NCBI GenBank assembly: GCA_016795065.1
Contig: JAEUIU010000088.1
Span: forward strand, 1-37,951
Source: Phycisphaerae bacterium
Lineage (GTDB): Bacteria > Planctomycetota > Phycisphaerae > Phycisphaerales > SM1A02
Length of the DNA: 37,951 nucleotides
Direction: 5' to 3'
The translations under genes and the position numbers were made by a program. The notes beneath the pieces are model-generated. The model saw only the letters and a list, made by a program, of their open reading frames with translations, made no database searches and was not told the DNA's origin. Of this stretch, positions 8,564 to 16,229 are shown piece after piece. The first letter of the stretch is position 1, and each line of letters opens with the position of its first letter.

Positions 8564-8999
8564 GCTCCACCACCTCGATCAGTTGGCGCGTCGGCAGGAA
8601 GAGCCAGGCGATGCGTCGGCCCCCGAACGCCACAGCGGGCGACGGGCCACTGACAAGAAGGCAGCGAAGGCTGCGCATGTGGGCGAGCGCCGCGTCGAAA
8701 TGGACTAGCTCGTAGCAGACGTGGTATGCGCCGAGCTCCTTCTTGAGGTACTGGTGGATCGGTGCGTCGTCACCAAGCGGGGAGATCAACTCAACAGGCA
8801 TGTCCTGTTCGTTTCCGGTCCCCAAGAAGCAGACCCGCACCCGCTGGATCGGGTCATCAAACGGACCCGAGAGGAGCGATAGGCCGAGAACTTCCGCGTA
8901 GGTGCGAATCGCCGCATCCATGTCTTGGACTGCGACCCCCACGTGATGAGCCCGTGCCCCGACAAGGGACGGGGGCGGATTGTGCGAAGGAGAACGAAT
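8556..8999 (-). CDS. VOC (glyoxalase-fold) protein, probable non-ATG start
   Basis: A small glyoxalase/methylmalonyl-CoA-epimerase-like protein. The first usual start codon is a GTG at 8942 (128 residues), but the frame stays open upstream to a TAG at 9027-9029. That upstream part encodes VGARAHHVGVAVQDM, whose HHVGVAV is the first strand and metal-ligand histidine of VOC enzymes, so translation must begin earlier. No ATG, GTG or TTG exists in the extension; an ATT at 8997-8999 has a GAGGA seven bases upstream, giving 147 residues. Further ligands are plausible in VELISP and IEVVERE at the C-terminus (Glu). It is first in the FkbH/ACP operon and may epimerise or isomerise the acyl intermediate. 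Family is confident, start is tentative. Confidence 0.72.
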   Translation of the reverse strand: MRSPSHNPPPSLVGARAHHVGVAVQDMDAAIRTYAEVLGLSLLSGPFDDPIQRVRVCFLGTGNEQDMPVELISPLGDDAPIHQYLKKELGAYHVCYELVHFDAALAHMRSLRCLLVSGPSPAVAFGGRRIAWLFLPTRQLIEVVERE

Positions 9000-9189
9000 G
9001 GAGAAATCCTCGGCGCAGAAAGTGCCCTAGTGAAGTTTCATGATACTCTCTTCATCATCTGGTACCACAGAAGTCGATGTTTTCCAGACAAAACTTCCCC
9101 GTCAGGAATCCCGGGGGTCAAGGCGGCACCGTCGAACGAGTCGCGATCCGCCAACGCCCCCTCTTGCCCGCTGTCCGAAGGGCCGTGCC

Positions 9190-10407
9190 ATGTCTGAGGT
9201 CCCCACCCAAATCTCGGCAACGAACGCCGAGCGCGTCGTCCTCCATGTGCTGAGCCTTCGAGAGGCGCTCGCGGGAACGAATGCTCGCGGCTGGGACGAG
9301 TCGGCTTGCCCGGCGACATTGACCCCCGAAAAGGCCAAGGCCCTCGCCAGTAACCCAGCTTCCGTCAGTGAAGACCAACCGGCCCAGCTCATTGGAACGC
9401 GAGGACGCCGAGTTGTAGGACGGATGGACTTGGTGGCCGGAGACCTGGTAGTTCACCGAGGACATCGCGAATCCCACGTACCAATCCTCTGGGGTTCGAA
9501 CCTCTTCGTTCCGCCAGCGGAGCGGAAGAGCCTGGTGGGAGCGATGCTCTTGATGAAGGCCGCCTCCCTCTTTCCGACGGTCGGGGCTCACGGCCCGTCG
9601 CAGCTTGCCCTGCCGCTGTACGAGAAGCTCGCTTTCGCAAAGATCCCGCTCGATCGCCACATTTTGCTGCGTCGTTCGCGTTCAATCGCTCGCCGCTACT
9701 TCGGTGACGGGCTCACCGGCAAGACTGCAAGCGTGGTTGGAGATATCGGGTTGCTCGGCCTGCGGGCCGTCAACGCCGCACGCGGCCTGTTGTCCGGCGC
9801 AAAGCTAGCCCGCGTTCCTTCCATGCCATCGGAATTCGACGGCGCCTTGCGGGCTGGGGTCTGCAACGGCGGGGTTCAACGACACGCGAACGGTACTCCG
9901 GAAAAGCCCGCCACCGCCATCCGGTGTCTTCGATCGGTTGAGTGGATCAACTGGCTCCTTGCCCACTCCTTCGGATGCGATTTGGACCAGACCAACCGCC
10001 GCCACGAGCGTGCGCTCTTCCTCCTTGAAAGTCGTCGTGGAGTCCCGTTGGGATACATCCTGATGAAGGTCCGCTTTCACGCGAAGGCCACGCATCGGGC
10101 GTTCCCGGATCTCACCTTGGCGACCCTTGCTGATTGGGGTTCGTTTGATGGACGCGTTGACTTCTCACCGCTGTTCGCTTCAGCGGCGATCCGAGCAGCG
10201 GCCGAACTGAAGGCGGACGCGTTGGAGATCTGCACGCAGCCAGCCGAAGAGACCGCCAAGATGCTCCGCGTCTACGGGTTCGTTCGGGCTGGGATCATGA
10301 ACGCCATGGTGAAAGCAAATTCAGAAAGCGCCCTCTCCCCGGTTCCTTATACAACCCCCTCGAACTGGACCATTCGCTACGGAGATGGCGAGAACGTCTT
10401 CGGCTAG
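9190..10407 (+). CDS. Tandem GNAT-like protein, copy 1 (degenerate acyl-CoA motif)
   Basis: A 405-residue protein that aligns along its length with the next gene, so the two are paralogs from a duplication. Each seems to contain two GNAT-like halves: the first with GSNLFVPPAERKSLVGAML, the second with GYILMKVRFHAKATH and a DALEICTQPAEETAKMLRVYGFV end. In the first half the acyl-CoA pyrophosphate loop, normally R/QxxGxG/A, reads RKSLVG, lacking the central Gly, so CoA binding there may be lost. The ATG at 9190 was preferred over an ATG at 9040 because the extra 50 residues are low-complexity Arg/Ser/Pro and have no similarity to copy 2, and a GAAGGG lies upstream. It is divergent from the VOC/FkbH operon. 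Substrate unknown; context suggests N- or O-acylation of a polysaccharide precursor. Confidence 0.68.
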   Translation: MSEVPTQISATNAERVVLHVLSLREALAGTNARGWDESACPATLTPEKAKALASNPASVSEDQPAQLIGTRGRRVVGRMDLVAGDLVVHRGHRESHVPILWGSNLFVPPAERKSLVGAMLLMKAASLFPTVGAHGPSQLALPLYEKLAFAKIPLDRHILLRRSRSIARRYFGDGLTGKTASVVGDIGLLGLRAVNAARGLLSGAKLARVPSMPSEFDGALRAGVCNGGVQRHANGTPEKPATAIRCLRSVEWINWLLAHSFGCDLDQTNRRHERALFLLESRRGVPLGYILMKVRFHAKATHRAFPDLTLATLADWGSFDGRVDFSPLFASAAIRAAAELKADALEICTQPAEETAKMLRVYGFVRAGIMNAMVKANSESALSPVPYTTPSNWTIRYGDGENVFG

Positions 10408-10542
10408 GAAGCCAACTCTGCGCGACGCACCTACCGCCGAATCAAACTCCGATGTTCCGGTGGCGATGACTAGGGCACGCCGCTTGCCACCCTCCGCTAC
10501 GCTGCGATCGTCGACCCTTCGGTCCTTTCGCGCGAGGTTGGC

Positions 10543-11691
10543 TTGGAACGGCTGTCGGAACACTTAGAGATCCTGACTCTCGGCGACGTCCGCCGCGCGA
10601 CTCCCCTTCCCTGGTCCGATCCACATTCGATCGCTCGCATGGACAGTGCGAAGCGATCCGTCTTCGTCGACCTTCCCCTCCCGATTGATGAAGCAACCCC
10701 GGTCCAGATTCTGGCCGTTCGTGACGCAGCAGTCATCGGTCGCGAAGACCTCTTGCCCGGCCGCCTTCTGGTGGCCGACCTCGATGCACAGGGCAAGCTC
10801 ACCCGCTCAGCCAACTCGCCGATATTGACCTCTTGGGGCTCGGGCATGTTCGTTCCGGATGCCCACCGCGGCCAGGGCATTGGACGGCGGCTCGCAAGCC
10901 ATCGCGAGTCGCTCCAGCCGTTGCGACTCTCCTGCGGTGTCTCGCAGATGCTCCTTCCGATTTACCGCAAGCTCGGCTGGCGCGACTTCGAGATGCAGCG
11001 GCACGTCCTTCTTCGAAGTGCCGCACCTGTCGTTGAGCGCTACCTCGGAAGCGGCATCCTCTCGTCGCTCGGAACAGCCGTCGGCAACGTCGCCCTGGTG
11101 TTGCCCAAGGTCCTGCTCGGTCGCCGCATCGACAAAAGAACGCGCGGGCTCGTCATCGAGCGGACGACGGCCTTTCCAGACGATTGCCGATCAGCACTGG
11201 AAGAACCGCGCGCGACGGCCAGCACCGAGCGGAGCGGCCCCATCATCGACTGGATGCTCGGCCACCGGTTCGTCTCCGATCCGCGGGCCAAGCAAGGTCT
11301 TGCCATCGTGCGAAACGGCGACACGGGGAAGGGGCTTGGCTACATCCTCACCAAGACGAGATTCCACGAGCGGGCCTCGCATCGGGGCTTTCGCAACGTC
11401 CTGCTTGGATCGCTCCAGGACTGGATGAGCTTCGCGGGATCCGGCCTTGATTTCGAGACCCTCGCCCTCTGTGCGATGGCCGAGCTCGTCCGTGATGGCG
11501 TCAGCGGCATCGAGATCTGCGTCCCGCCTCAGGAGAATGCCCGCGCGTTGCGGGGCCTTGGGTTCGTTCGCCTCGGTGCCCAGCATTTCCTCTTCTCGGC
11601 GGCTCCCGATTCGCCGCTGGCTGCGAAGCACTTCTCCGATCCCGCCGCATGGTGGTTCCGACCGGCCGACGGCGACAACGTGTTCGTGTGA
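10543..11691 (+). CDS. Tandem GNAT-like acyltransferase, copy 2
   Basis: A 382-residue paralog of the preceding gene. Its first half keeps a canonical GNAT motif A, GSGMFVPDAHRGQGIGRRLA, followed by MLLPIYRKLGWRDFEMQRHVLL; the second half has GYILTKTRFHERASHRGF, LQDWMSFAG and GIEICVPPQENARALRGLGFVRLG. The two proteins share paired landmarks such as LP(L/I)Y(E/R)KL, ILTK/ILMK, the R(F)H..A(T/S)HR box and a C-terminal DG(E/D)NVF. The only start that fits the full alignment is a TTG at 10543 with GAGG five bases upstream; an in-frame TAG at 10471 closes the frame before any ATG. The gene begins 135 bp after copy 1. Acyl donor could be acetyl-CoA or the neighbouring ACP-bound group (inference). 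Confidence 0.72.
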   Translation: MERLSEHLEILTLGDVRRATPLPWSDPHSIARMDSAKRSVFVDLPLPIDEATPVQILAVRDAAVIGREDLLPGRLLVADLDAQGKLTRSANSPILTSWGSGMFVPDAHRGQGIGRRLASHRESLQPLRLSCGVSQMLLPIYRKLGWRDFEMQRHVLLRSAAPVVERYLGSGILSSLGTAVGNVALVLPKVLLGRRIDKRTRGLVIERTTAFPDDCRSALEEPRATASTERSGPIIDWMLGHRFVSDPRAKQGLAIVRNGDTGKGLGYILTKTRFHERASHRGFRNVLLGSLQDWMSFAGSGLDFETLALCAMAELVRDGVSGIEICVPPQENARALRGLGFVRLGAQHFLFSAAPDSPLAAKHFSDPAAWWFRPADGDNVFV

Positions 11692-11754
11692 CCAACGTCC
11701 GGTACCCTGCACTGCGGTTCGCACATCCACCACCGGCGCCCCGGTCCACCACGC

Positions 11755-12534
11755 ATGGCTCAGATCATCCTCAACGCAGACGACTTCGGCTTCGACGAGG
11801 AAACGACCCGCTCGACCATCGAGTGTTTCGAGCGCGGCGGCCTGACCAGCGCGACGATCATGGCCAACATGCCTGCGACCGAGATGGCCGTCGGGTACGC
11901 GCGAGCCCACCCCGAGTTCAGTTTCGGCGCCCACCTCACCTTCACGAGCGACGGCGTCGAACACTCGGTCCTTCCGCACAGCAAGATCCCTGACATCACC
12001 TGTGCGAACGGACAGTTCCTGCCGGCCCTCACCTTCCGCGGCGGCGCCCTGCGCAACCGTTTTCCCGCTGCCCAGCTTGACGCCGAGCTCGAAGCCCAAC
12101 TCGGCAAGCTCCGCGATATGGGTGTGCCGCTTTCGCACGTGGACTCGCACGGCCACGTGCACAAGTACAAGCCGCTGCGCGAGGCACTCCGCCGCGTGCT
12201 GCCCCGCTTCGGCATCCGGCGCGTGCGCACCGTGCAGGACCTCTTCCTGAAGCGACCCCTGAAGAGTCCGGCCTATTGGCTCGGGCCCTGGTGGCGTCGG
12301 GCGATTCGCGGAGCCTTCACCACGACCACCCACTTCTACATGCCGACCACGGCCTGGGACCGCGACTGGACGAAGCCGATTCTCGATTGCATCCCCGAGG
12401 GGCTCGTCGAGGTCGGCGTCCATCCGGGCGTCACCGAGCAGTGGCGCGACGTCGAGCGCACCGAGTGCGTCCTCTTCGGCAAGGCCGCCCGTGAACGCGG
12501 GCATTCGATCGTCACTTGGAACGACGTGCGCTGA
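11755..12534 (+). CDS. ChbG/YdjC-type carbohydrate deacetylase
   Basis: A 259-residue YdjC/ChbG family protein; characterised members remove an acetyl group from N-acetylated sugars such as diacetylchitobiose or act on polysaccharide precursors, using a metal held by Asp and His in a (beta/alpha) barrel. The metal/catalytic motif is ILNADDFGFDE (residues 5-15), with FGAHLTF (His60) and HVDSHGHVHKYK downstream, and VEVGVHPG near the C-terminus. It is slightly shorter than some members but complete. The start at 11755 lies 63 bp after the GNAT gene on the same strand, so co-transcription is likely. It ends 8 bp from the convergent glycosyltransferase. Expected role: deacetylation of a hexosamine in the polysaccharide built here; substrate not readable. 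Confidence 0.9.
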   Translation: MAQIILNADDFGFDEETTRSTIECFERGGLTSATIMANMPATEMAVGYARAHPEFSFGAHLTFTSDGVEHSVLPHSKIPDITCANGQFLPALTFRGGALRNRFPAAQLDAELEAQLGKLRDMGVPLSHVDSHGHVHKYKPLREALRRVLPRFGIRRVRTVQDLFLKRPLKSPAYWLGPWWRRAIRGAFTTTTHFYMPTTAWDRDWTKPILDCIPEGLVEVGVHPGVTEQWRDVERTECVLFGKAARERGHSIVTWNDVR

Positions 12535-12542
12535 GCGAACTG

Positions 12543-13763
12543 TTAGCCCGCCCGGCGGGCGACCCGTTCCAGGATCGCTCGCCACCGCTCGCAACTGATC
12601 TCGCGGTTGTATCGCTCGCGAAGGGCGGAGCGACCTCGGGCACCGGCCTCACAGCCGATCGAACGCTCCGCGGCCATCGCCCGAATCTGCCTCGTCAGCC
12701 CCTCGGCATCTCCGATCGCGAAGGAGAAGCCGCATCGCGCCTCGTCGATCGACCTGCCCACTTCGGATGAGGGTGGTCCCACGTAGAGGACCGGACGCGA
12801 CGCCCCGAGAATGCCGTAGAACTTGCTCGGCACCATGAGGCCGAGCGAGGCTTCCTTCAGCGTGACAAGGTGGGCATCGGCGGCCGAGAGCAATTCACCT
12901 AACCGTTCGCGCGGCTGCACCGGGGCGATGATGCAGTTGGCCAGCTTCCGTTCGCTGACGAACCGCTCGACCTCGGCCTTGCGCTTGCCCGAGCCCACGA
13001 AGGCGAAGCGGATGTCCGCCTCGTCGCGAAGCGCTTCGGCGGCGGCGAGGAATGTCTCGACATCGTGACCGATGCCGAAGTTGCCCGAGTACATCACGAG
13101 GAAACGGTCGCCAATGTCCCACTCGCGCCGATAGCCGTTCTCCTCGCGCGGGATCGGCTTGAGCTCCTCATCGTCGGACCAGACGTTGACGAGATCCAGG
13201 CGATCCGCAGGCACGCCCTTGGCGACGATCCGGTCGCGCATGCAGCGGCCCAGCACGACCGATCGGTCGCACTTCCGGGTCATGCGCACGCCGATTCGCT
13301 CGAAGAGCCGTGCGACGAGCGAGCCACGGCGCATGGCCCCGAACTCGATCGCAACGTCGGGATAGAGGTCCATCACCCACTGCACGCAGCGGGTTCCCTT
13401 GCAGAGCCGAAGCACGAGACCGGCGTAGGCAATGAAGGGCGGCGTGGTGAAACAGACGACGACGTCGTGCCGTGGAAGGCGGAGCGCGGCGAGGAGCGCT
13501 GCGACGTAGAAGAGAGCGAAGTCGACCGCCCGGGCGAGAATGCCCTTCTTTCCGAAGAGGCTCTTGCCGACGCGGACGATCCGGATTCCGTCCACCGTTT
13601 CCTCGGCCGCAAGCGAGGCCCCGGCGTCGCCATAGAGCGAACGGGAGGCGATCGCGGTGACCTCATGGCCATGGGCGCGGAGATGCCTCGCCAGATCCCA
13701 ACCGTGCTGCGCGGTCGCGGCCGAGTCGGGATAGAAGACCTGATTGAGGAGAAGCACTCGCAT
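12543..13763 (-). CDS. Glycosyltransferase family 4 (WbuB-like)
   Basis: A 406-residue GT-B glycosyltransferase. The start is placed at ATG 13763 (MRVLLLNQVFYPDSAATAQH), which is the usual beginning of WbuB/FucNAc-transferase-like GT4 enzymes; a 23-residue upstream extension is Arg/Pro-rich and would overlap the fcl gene. Landmarks: HGWDLARHLRAHGHEVTAIAS at the N-domain, YSGNFGIGHDVETFLAAAEAL at the domain junction, and APVQPRERLGELLSAADAHLVTLKEASLGLMVPSKFYGILGASRPVLYVG as the nucleotide-sugar binding part (GLMVPSK typical of WbuB). It sits 26 bp downstream of fcl and is probably co-transcribed, so a fucose- or deoxyhexose-transferring role is a reasonable guess. Confidence 0.9.
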   Translation of the reverse strand: MRVLLLNQVFYPDSAATAQHGWDLARHLRAHGHEVTAIASRSLYGDAGASLAAEETVDGIRIVRVGKSLFGKKGILARAVDFALFYVAALLAALRLPRHDVVVCFTTPPFIAYAGLVLRLCKGTRCVQWVMDLYPDVAIEFGAMRRGSLVARLFERIGVRMTRKCDRSVVLGRCMRDRIVAKGVPADRLDLVNVWSDDEELKPIPREENGYRREWDIGDRFLVMYSGNFGIGHDVETFLAAAEALRDEADIRFAFVGSGKRKAEVERFVSERKLANCIIAPVQPRERLGELLSAADAHLVTLKEASLGLMVPSKFYGILGASRPVLYVGPPSSEVGRSIDEARCGFSFAIGDAEGLTRQIRAMAAERSIGCEAGARGRSALRERYNREISCERWRAILERVARRAG

Positions 13764-13789
13764 GCGCTGAGAAACAGGGTTGCGAAGGG

Positions 13790-14743
13790 TCAGCCAGGGG
13801 CGGTCGGCGGATTGGCGTTGGCGCGGAACCACTCGATGGTGCGCTTGAGTCCTTCCTCAAAGGTCACCTTCGCCCGCCACCCGAGGAGCTTCGCGGCCCG
13901 CTCGGTATCGAGGCATCGTCGGGGCTGTCCGTCGGGCTTGGTCGCGTCCCAACGAATCTCGCCCCTGAAGCCGGTCAGTCGGGCGATGAGATGAACGAGA
14001 TCCTGAATCGTGATCTCCATGTTCGTGCCGAGGTTGATCGGCGTCGGTTCGTCCATGACCTCGGCGGCGCGCACCACGCCCTCGCCGGCATCGTCGACAT
14101 AGAGGAACTCACGGCTCGCCGATCCGGTGCCCCAGCAGGTGATGTGGTCGCGGCCGGCATCGATCGCCTCCACGCACTTGCGAATGAGGGCGGGGATCAC
14201 GTGCGAGGTGTGCAGGTCGAAGTTGTCCCACGGGCCGTAGAGGTTCACCGGAAGGAGATACGAGCTGTGCAGCCCATACTGCCGGCGGTAACCGTCGAGC
14301 ATGACCATCGCCGCCTTCTTGGCGATGCCATACGGAGCGTTGGTCTCTTCCGGATAGCCGTTCCACAGTTCCTCCTCGCGGAAGGGAACGGGGGTGAATT
14401 TCGGATAGGCGCAGATCGTTCCCACCTGGACGAACTTCCGAATGCGGTTGATCCGGGCGTGCTCGATCAGGTGGAGGGCCATCGCCATATTGGCGAAGAA
14501 GTAGCGGCCCGGATTGTCCATGTTGGCGCCGATGCCGCCGACCTCGGCCGCCAGATGCAAGACGACATCCGGCCGCATCTGGGCATACATGCGGGCGACG
14601 TCAGCCTCGTTGGTCAGGTCGAACTCGCGTCGGCGCGGAACCAGAATCTCGGTGGCGCCGCGGCGGGCGAGGCTTTCGCGGACGGCCCGTCCGAGGAATC
14701 CGGCGCCGCCGGTGACGACGATGCGTTGCTTGGCAAGGTCCAT
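13790..14743 (-). CDS. fcl: GDP-L-fucose synthase
   Basis: A 317-residue extended short-chain dehydrogenase/reductase that epimerises and reduces GDP-4-keto-6-deoxymannose to GDP-L-fucose with NADPH. NADP-binding VTGGAGFLGRAV lies at the N-terminus; the catalytic Ser/Thr strand is VQVGTICAYPKF, and YxxxK is in NAPYGIAKKAA. Family-specific HLAAEVGGIGANMDNP and SGSASREFLYVDDAGEG (here CWGTGSASREFLYVDDAGEG) support GDP-fucose synthase over a generic epimerase. The start at 14743 (MDLAKQRIVVTGG) is preferred over an upstream ATG, which adds 16 residues lacking family character. The substrate maker gmd is encoded divergently 301 bp away, so the pair supplies GDP-fucose to the adjacent glycosyltransferase. 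A 10-bp direct repeat sits just upstream of its ATG. Confidence 0.95.
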   Translation of the reverse strand: MDLAKQRIVVTGGAGFLGRAVRESLARRGATEILVPRRREFDLTNEADVARMYAQMRPDVVLHLAAEVGGIGANMDNPGRYFFANMAMALHLIEHARINRIRKFVQVGTICAYPKFTPVPFREEELWNGYPEETNAPYGIAKKAAMVMLDGYRRQYGLHSSYLLPVNLYGPWDNFDLHTSHVIPALIRKCVEAIDAGRDHITCWGTGSASREFLYVDDAGEGVVRAAEVMDEPTPINLGTNMEITIQDLVHLIARLTGFRGEIRWDATKPDGQPRRCLDTERAAKLLGWRAKVTFEEGLKRTIEWFRANANPPTAPG

Positions 14744-15044
14744 GGGATGAAACGGCAATATCGGCCGGAAACGGCAAGGAGACGAACCCACGAGCCGGCT
14801 TCGCAGAAGAGCCCGGCGGGCTGCGGACGTTACCCGAGCCGCGCGTCTCGGGAGCGACCGGCACTTCGAAGGCCGACGGAGGCCTTTGGGGACGCTGTAG
14901 ACTCCACGCCCCCAACGGCCCCCCCAGCTGCGACGCGAGCGATTGCCTCCTCACGATGGGTCGACAACCCCTCCTTGCCATTGGTCGATCAAGGTCCCGA
15001 CCGGTCTGCCCGATAAGGACTCGACCAATTCACCCACGAAGCCC
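14744..15044. other. 301 bp divergent promoter region between fcl and gmd
   Basis: Both genes point away from this interval, so it must carry promoters for both directions or be read into. No clear sigma-70 hexamer pair was recognised. It contains the 10-bp direct repeat at 14749-14777 next to the fcl start. The open frames here are short extensions of the neighbouring genes' frames and are not counted as coding. Confidence 0.4.
14749..14777. repeat. 10-bp direct repeat upstream of fcl
   Basis: GAAACGGCAA occurs at 14749-14758 and again at 14768-14777, 19 bp start to start, with the nearer copy 5 bp from the fcl start codon. On the fcl-sense strand it reads TTGCCGTTTC twice. Spacing close to two helical turns would suit a dimeric repressor, but chance in a GC-rich sequence cannot be excluded. 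Confidence 0.4.
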
Positions 15045-16094
15045 ATGAAACGCGCCCTCATCACCGGCATCACTGGCCAGGACGGTTCCTATCTCGCCGA
15101 GCTCCTCCTTTCGAAGGGCTACGAGGTCCACGGGATCATCCGCCGATCTGCAAGCTTCAACACGAGCCGGATCGACCACATCTATCAGGACCCGCACGAA
15201 CGGGGCGCCCGCCTCAAGCTTCACTACGGCGATCTCACCGACGGCAACGGGCTCAGCCGGCTCGTCCAGGACGTGAAGCCCGACGAGATCTACAACCTCG
15301 GCGCCCAGAGCCACGTTCGGGTGAGTTTCGACCAGCCGATCTTTACAGCCGACGTCGTCGCGACCGGCGTGCTCAAGATGCTTGAGGCCCTGCGCAGCTA
15401 TCAGGACGCCAGCGGCAAGCAGGTTCGCTTCTATCAGGCCAGCTCCAGCGAGATGTACGGCAAGGTGCAGGAAATCCCGCAGAAGGAGGCCACGCCTTTC
15501 TATCCGCGCTCGCCCTACGGCTGTGCGAAGGTTTTCGGCCATTGGATCACGGTCAACTACCGCGAGTCCTACAACCTGCATGCGAGCTGCGGCATCCTCT
15601 TCAACCATGAGAGTCCGCGCCGCGGTGAGACGTTTGTCACCCGCAAGATCACCCGAGCCGTCGGCCGCATCAAGCTGGGTATGCAGAAGAAGCTCTTCCT
15701 CGGCAACCTTGATGCCCTCCGCGACTGGGGCTATGCCGGCGATTACGTTGACGCCATGTGGCGGATGCTTCAGCAGGAGACCCCCGACGATTACGTGGTC
15801 TCAACCGGCAAGATGATCTCGGTGCGGACCTTCTGCGAACTGGCGTTCGGTCATGTCGGCCTCGACTACAAGGACTTCGTCGAGATCGATCCGCGCTACT
15901 TCCGCCCGGCCGAGGTCGAGCAACTGCTTGGCGATTGCACGAAGGCCAAGTCTAAGCTCGGTTGGGTCCCAACGACTACCGTCGAGGACCTCGCCGTGAT
16001 GATGGTCGAACACGATCTCGACCTGGCCCGCCGCGAACGAACCCTTCGCGACGCGGGTCACACGATGCCTGAGAGCATCGGTCACGACCAGTAA
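15045..16094 (+). CDS. gmd: GDP-mannose 4,6-dehydratase
   Basis: A 349-residue extended SDR enzyme converting GDP-D-mannose to GDP-4-keto-6-deoxy-D-mannose, the first step to GDP-L-fucose (also a precursor of GDP-rhamnose and perosamine). Evidence: NADP-binding ALITGITGQDGSYLAELL, RRSASFNTSRIDHIY, the catalytic Ser strand YQASSSEMYGKVQE, YxxxK in RSPYGCAKVFGHW, and the substrate loop LFNHESPRRGETFVTRKI. The ATG at 15045 starts exactly at the family's conserved N-terminus; the open frame extends 34 residues further upstream without family character. Divergent from fcl. The neighbouring presence of Fcl identifies L-fucose as the most probable end product. Confidence 0.96.
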   Translation: MKRALITGITGQDGSYLAELLLSKGYEVHGIIRRSASFNTSRIDHIYQDPHERGARLKLHYGDLTDGNGLSRLVQDVKPDEIYNLGAQSHVRVSFDQPIFTADVVATGVLKMLEALRSYQDASGKQVRFYQASSSEMYGKVQEIPQKEATPFYPRSPYGCAKVFGHWITVNYRESYNLHASCGILFNHESPRRGETFVTRKITRAVGRIKLGMQKKLFLGNLDALRDWGYAGDYVDAMWRMLQQETPDDYVVSTGKMISVRTFCELAFGHVGLDYKDFVEIDPRYFRPAEVEQLLGDCTKAKSKLGWVPTTTVEDLAVMMVEHDLDLARRERTLRDAGHTMPESIGHDQ

Positions 16095-16229
16095 CCGGCG
16101 ATACAGACGGAAGAGCTTCGCCGACCTGTGCGTCTGACCGTGGTGATGAGCGCAAGAATCGCTCTCCCTCGCTCCGAAATCTATCATCGTGCTGGTCGAA
16201 CGCAGTTTGCTCGGCCGGAGGGTTTCTTT

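Noticed and set aside
9470..9500. GGTTCGAACC-like sequence resembling a tRNA T-loop
   Set aside because: Lies inside the coding frame of GNAT copy 1, with no acceptor stem or anticodon arm around it. Similar TTCGAA matches at 6031-6043 are inside a methyltransferase gene.
11191..12594. 467-codon minus-strand open frame opposite GNAT copy 2 and the ChbG-type gene
   Set aside because: Exactly antisense to two well-recognised genes; high GC keeps the antisense frame free of stops. No motif seen.
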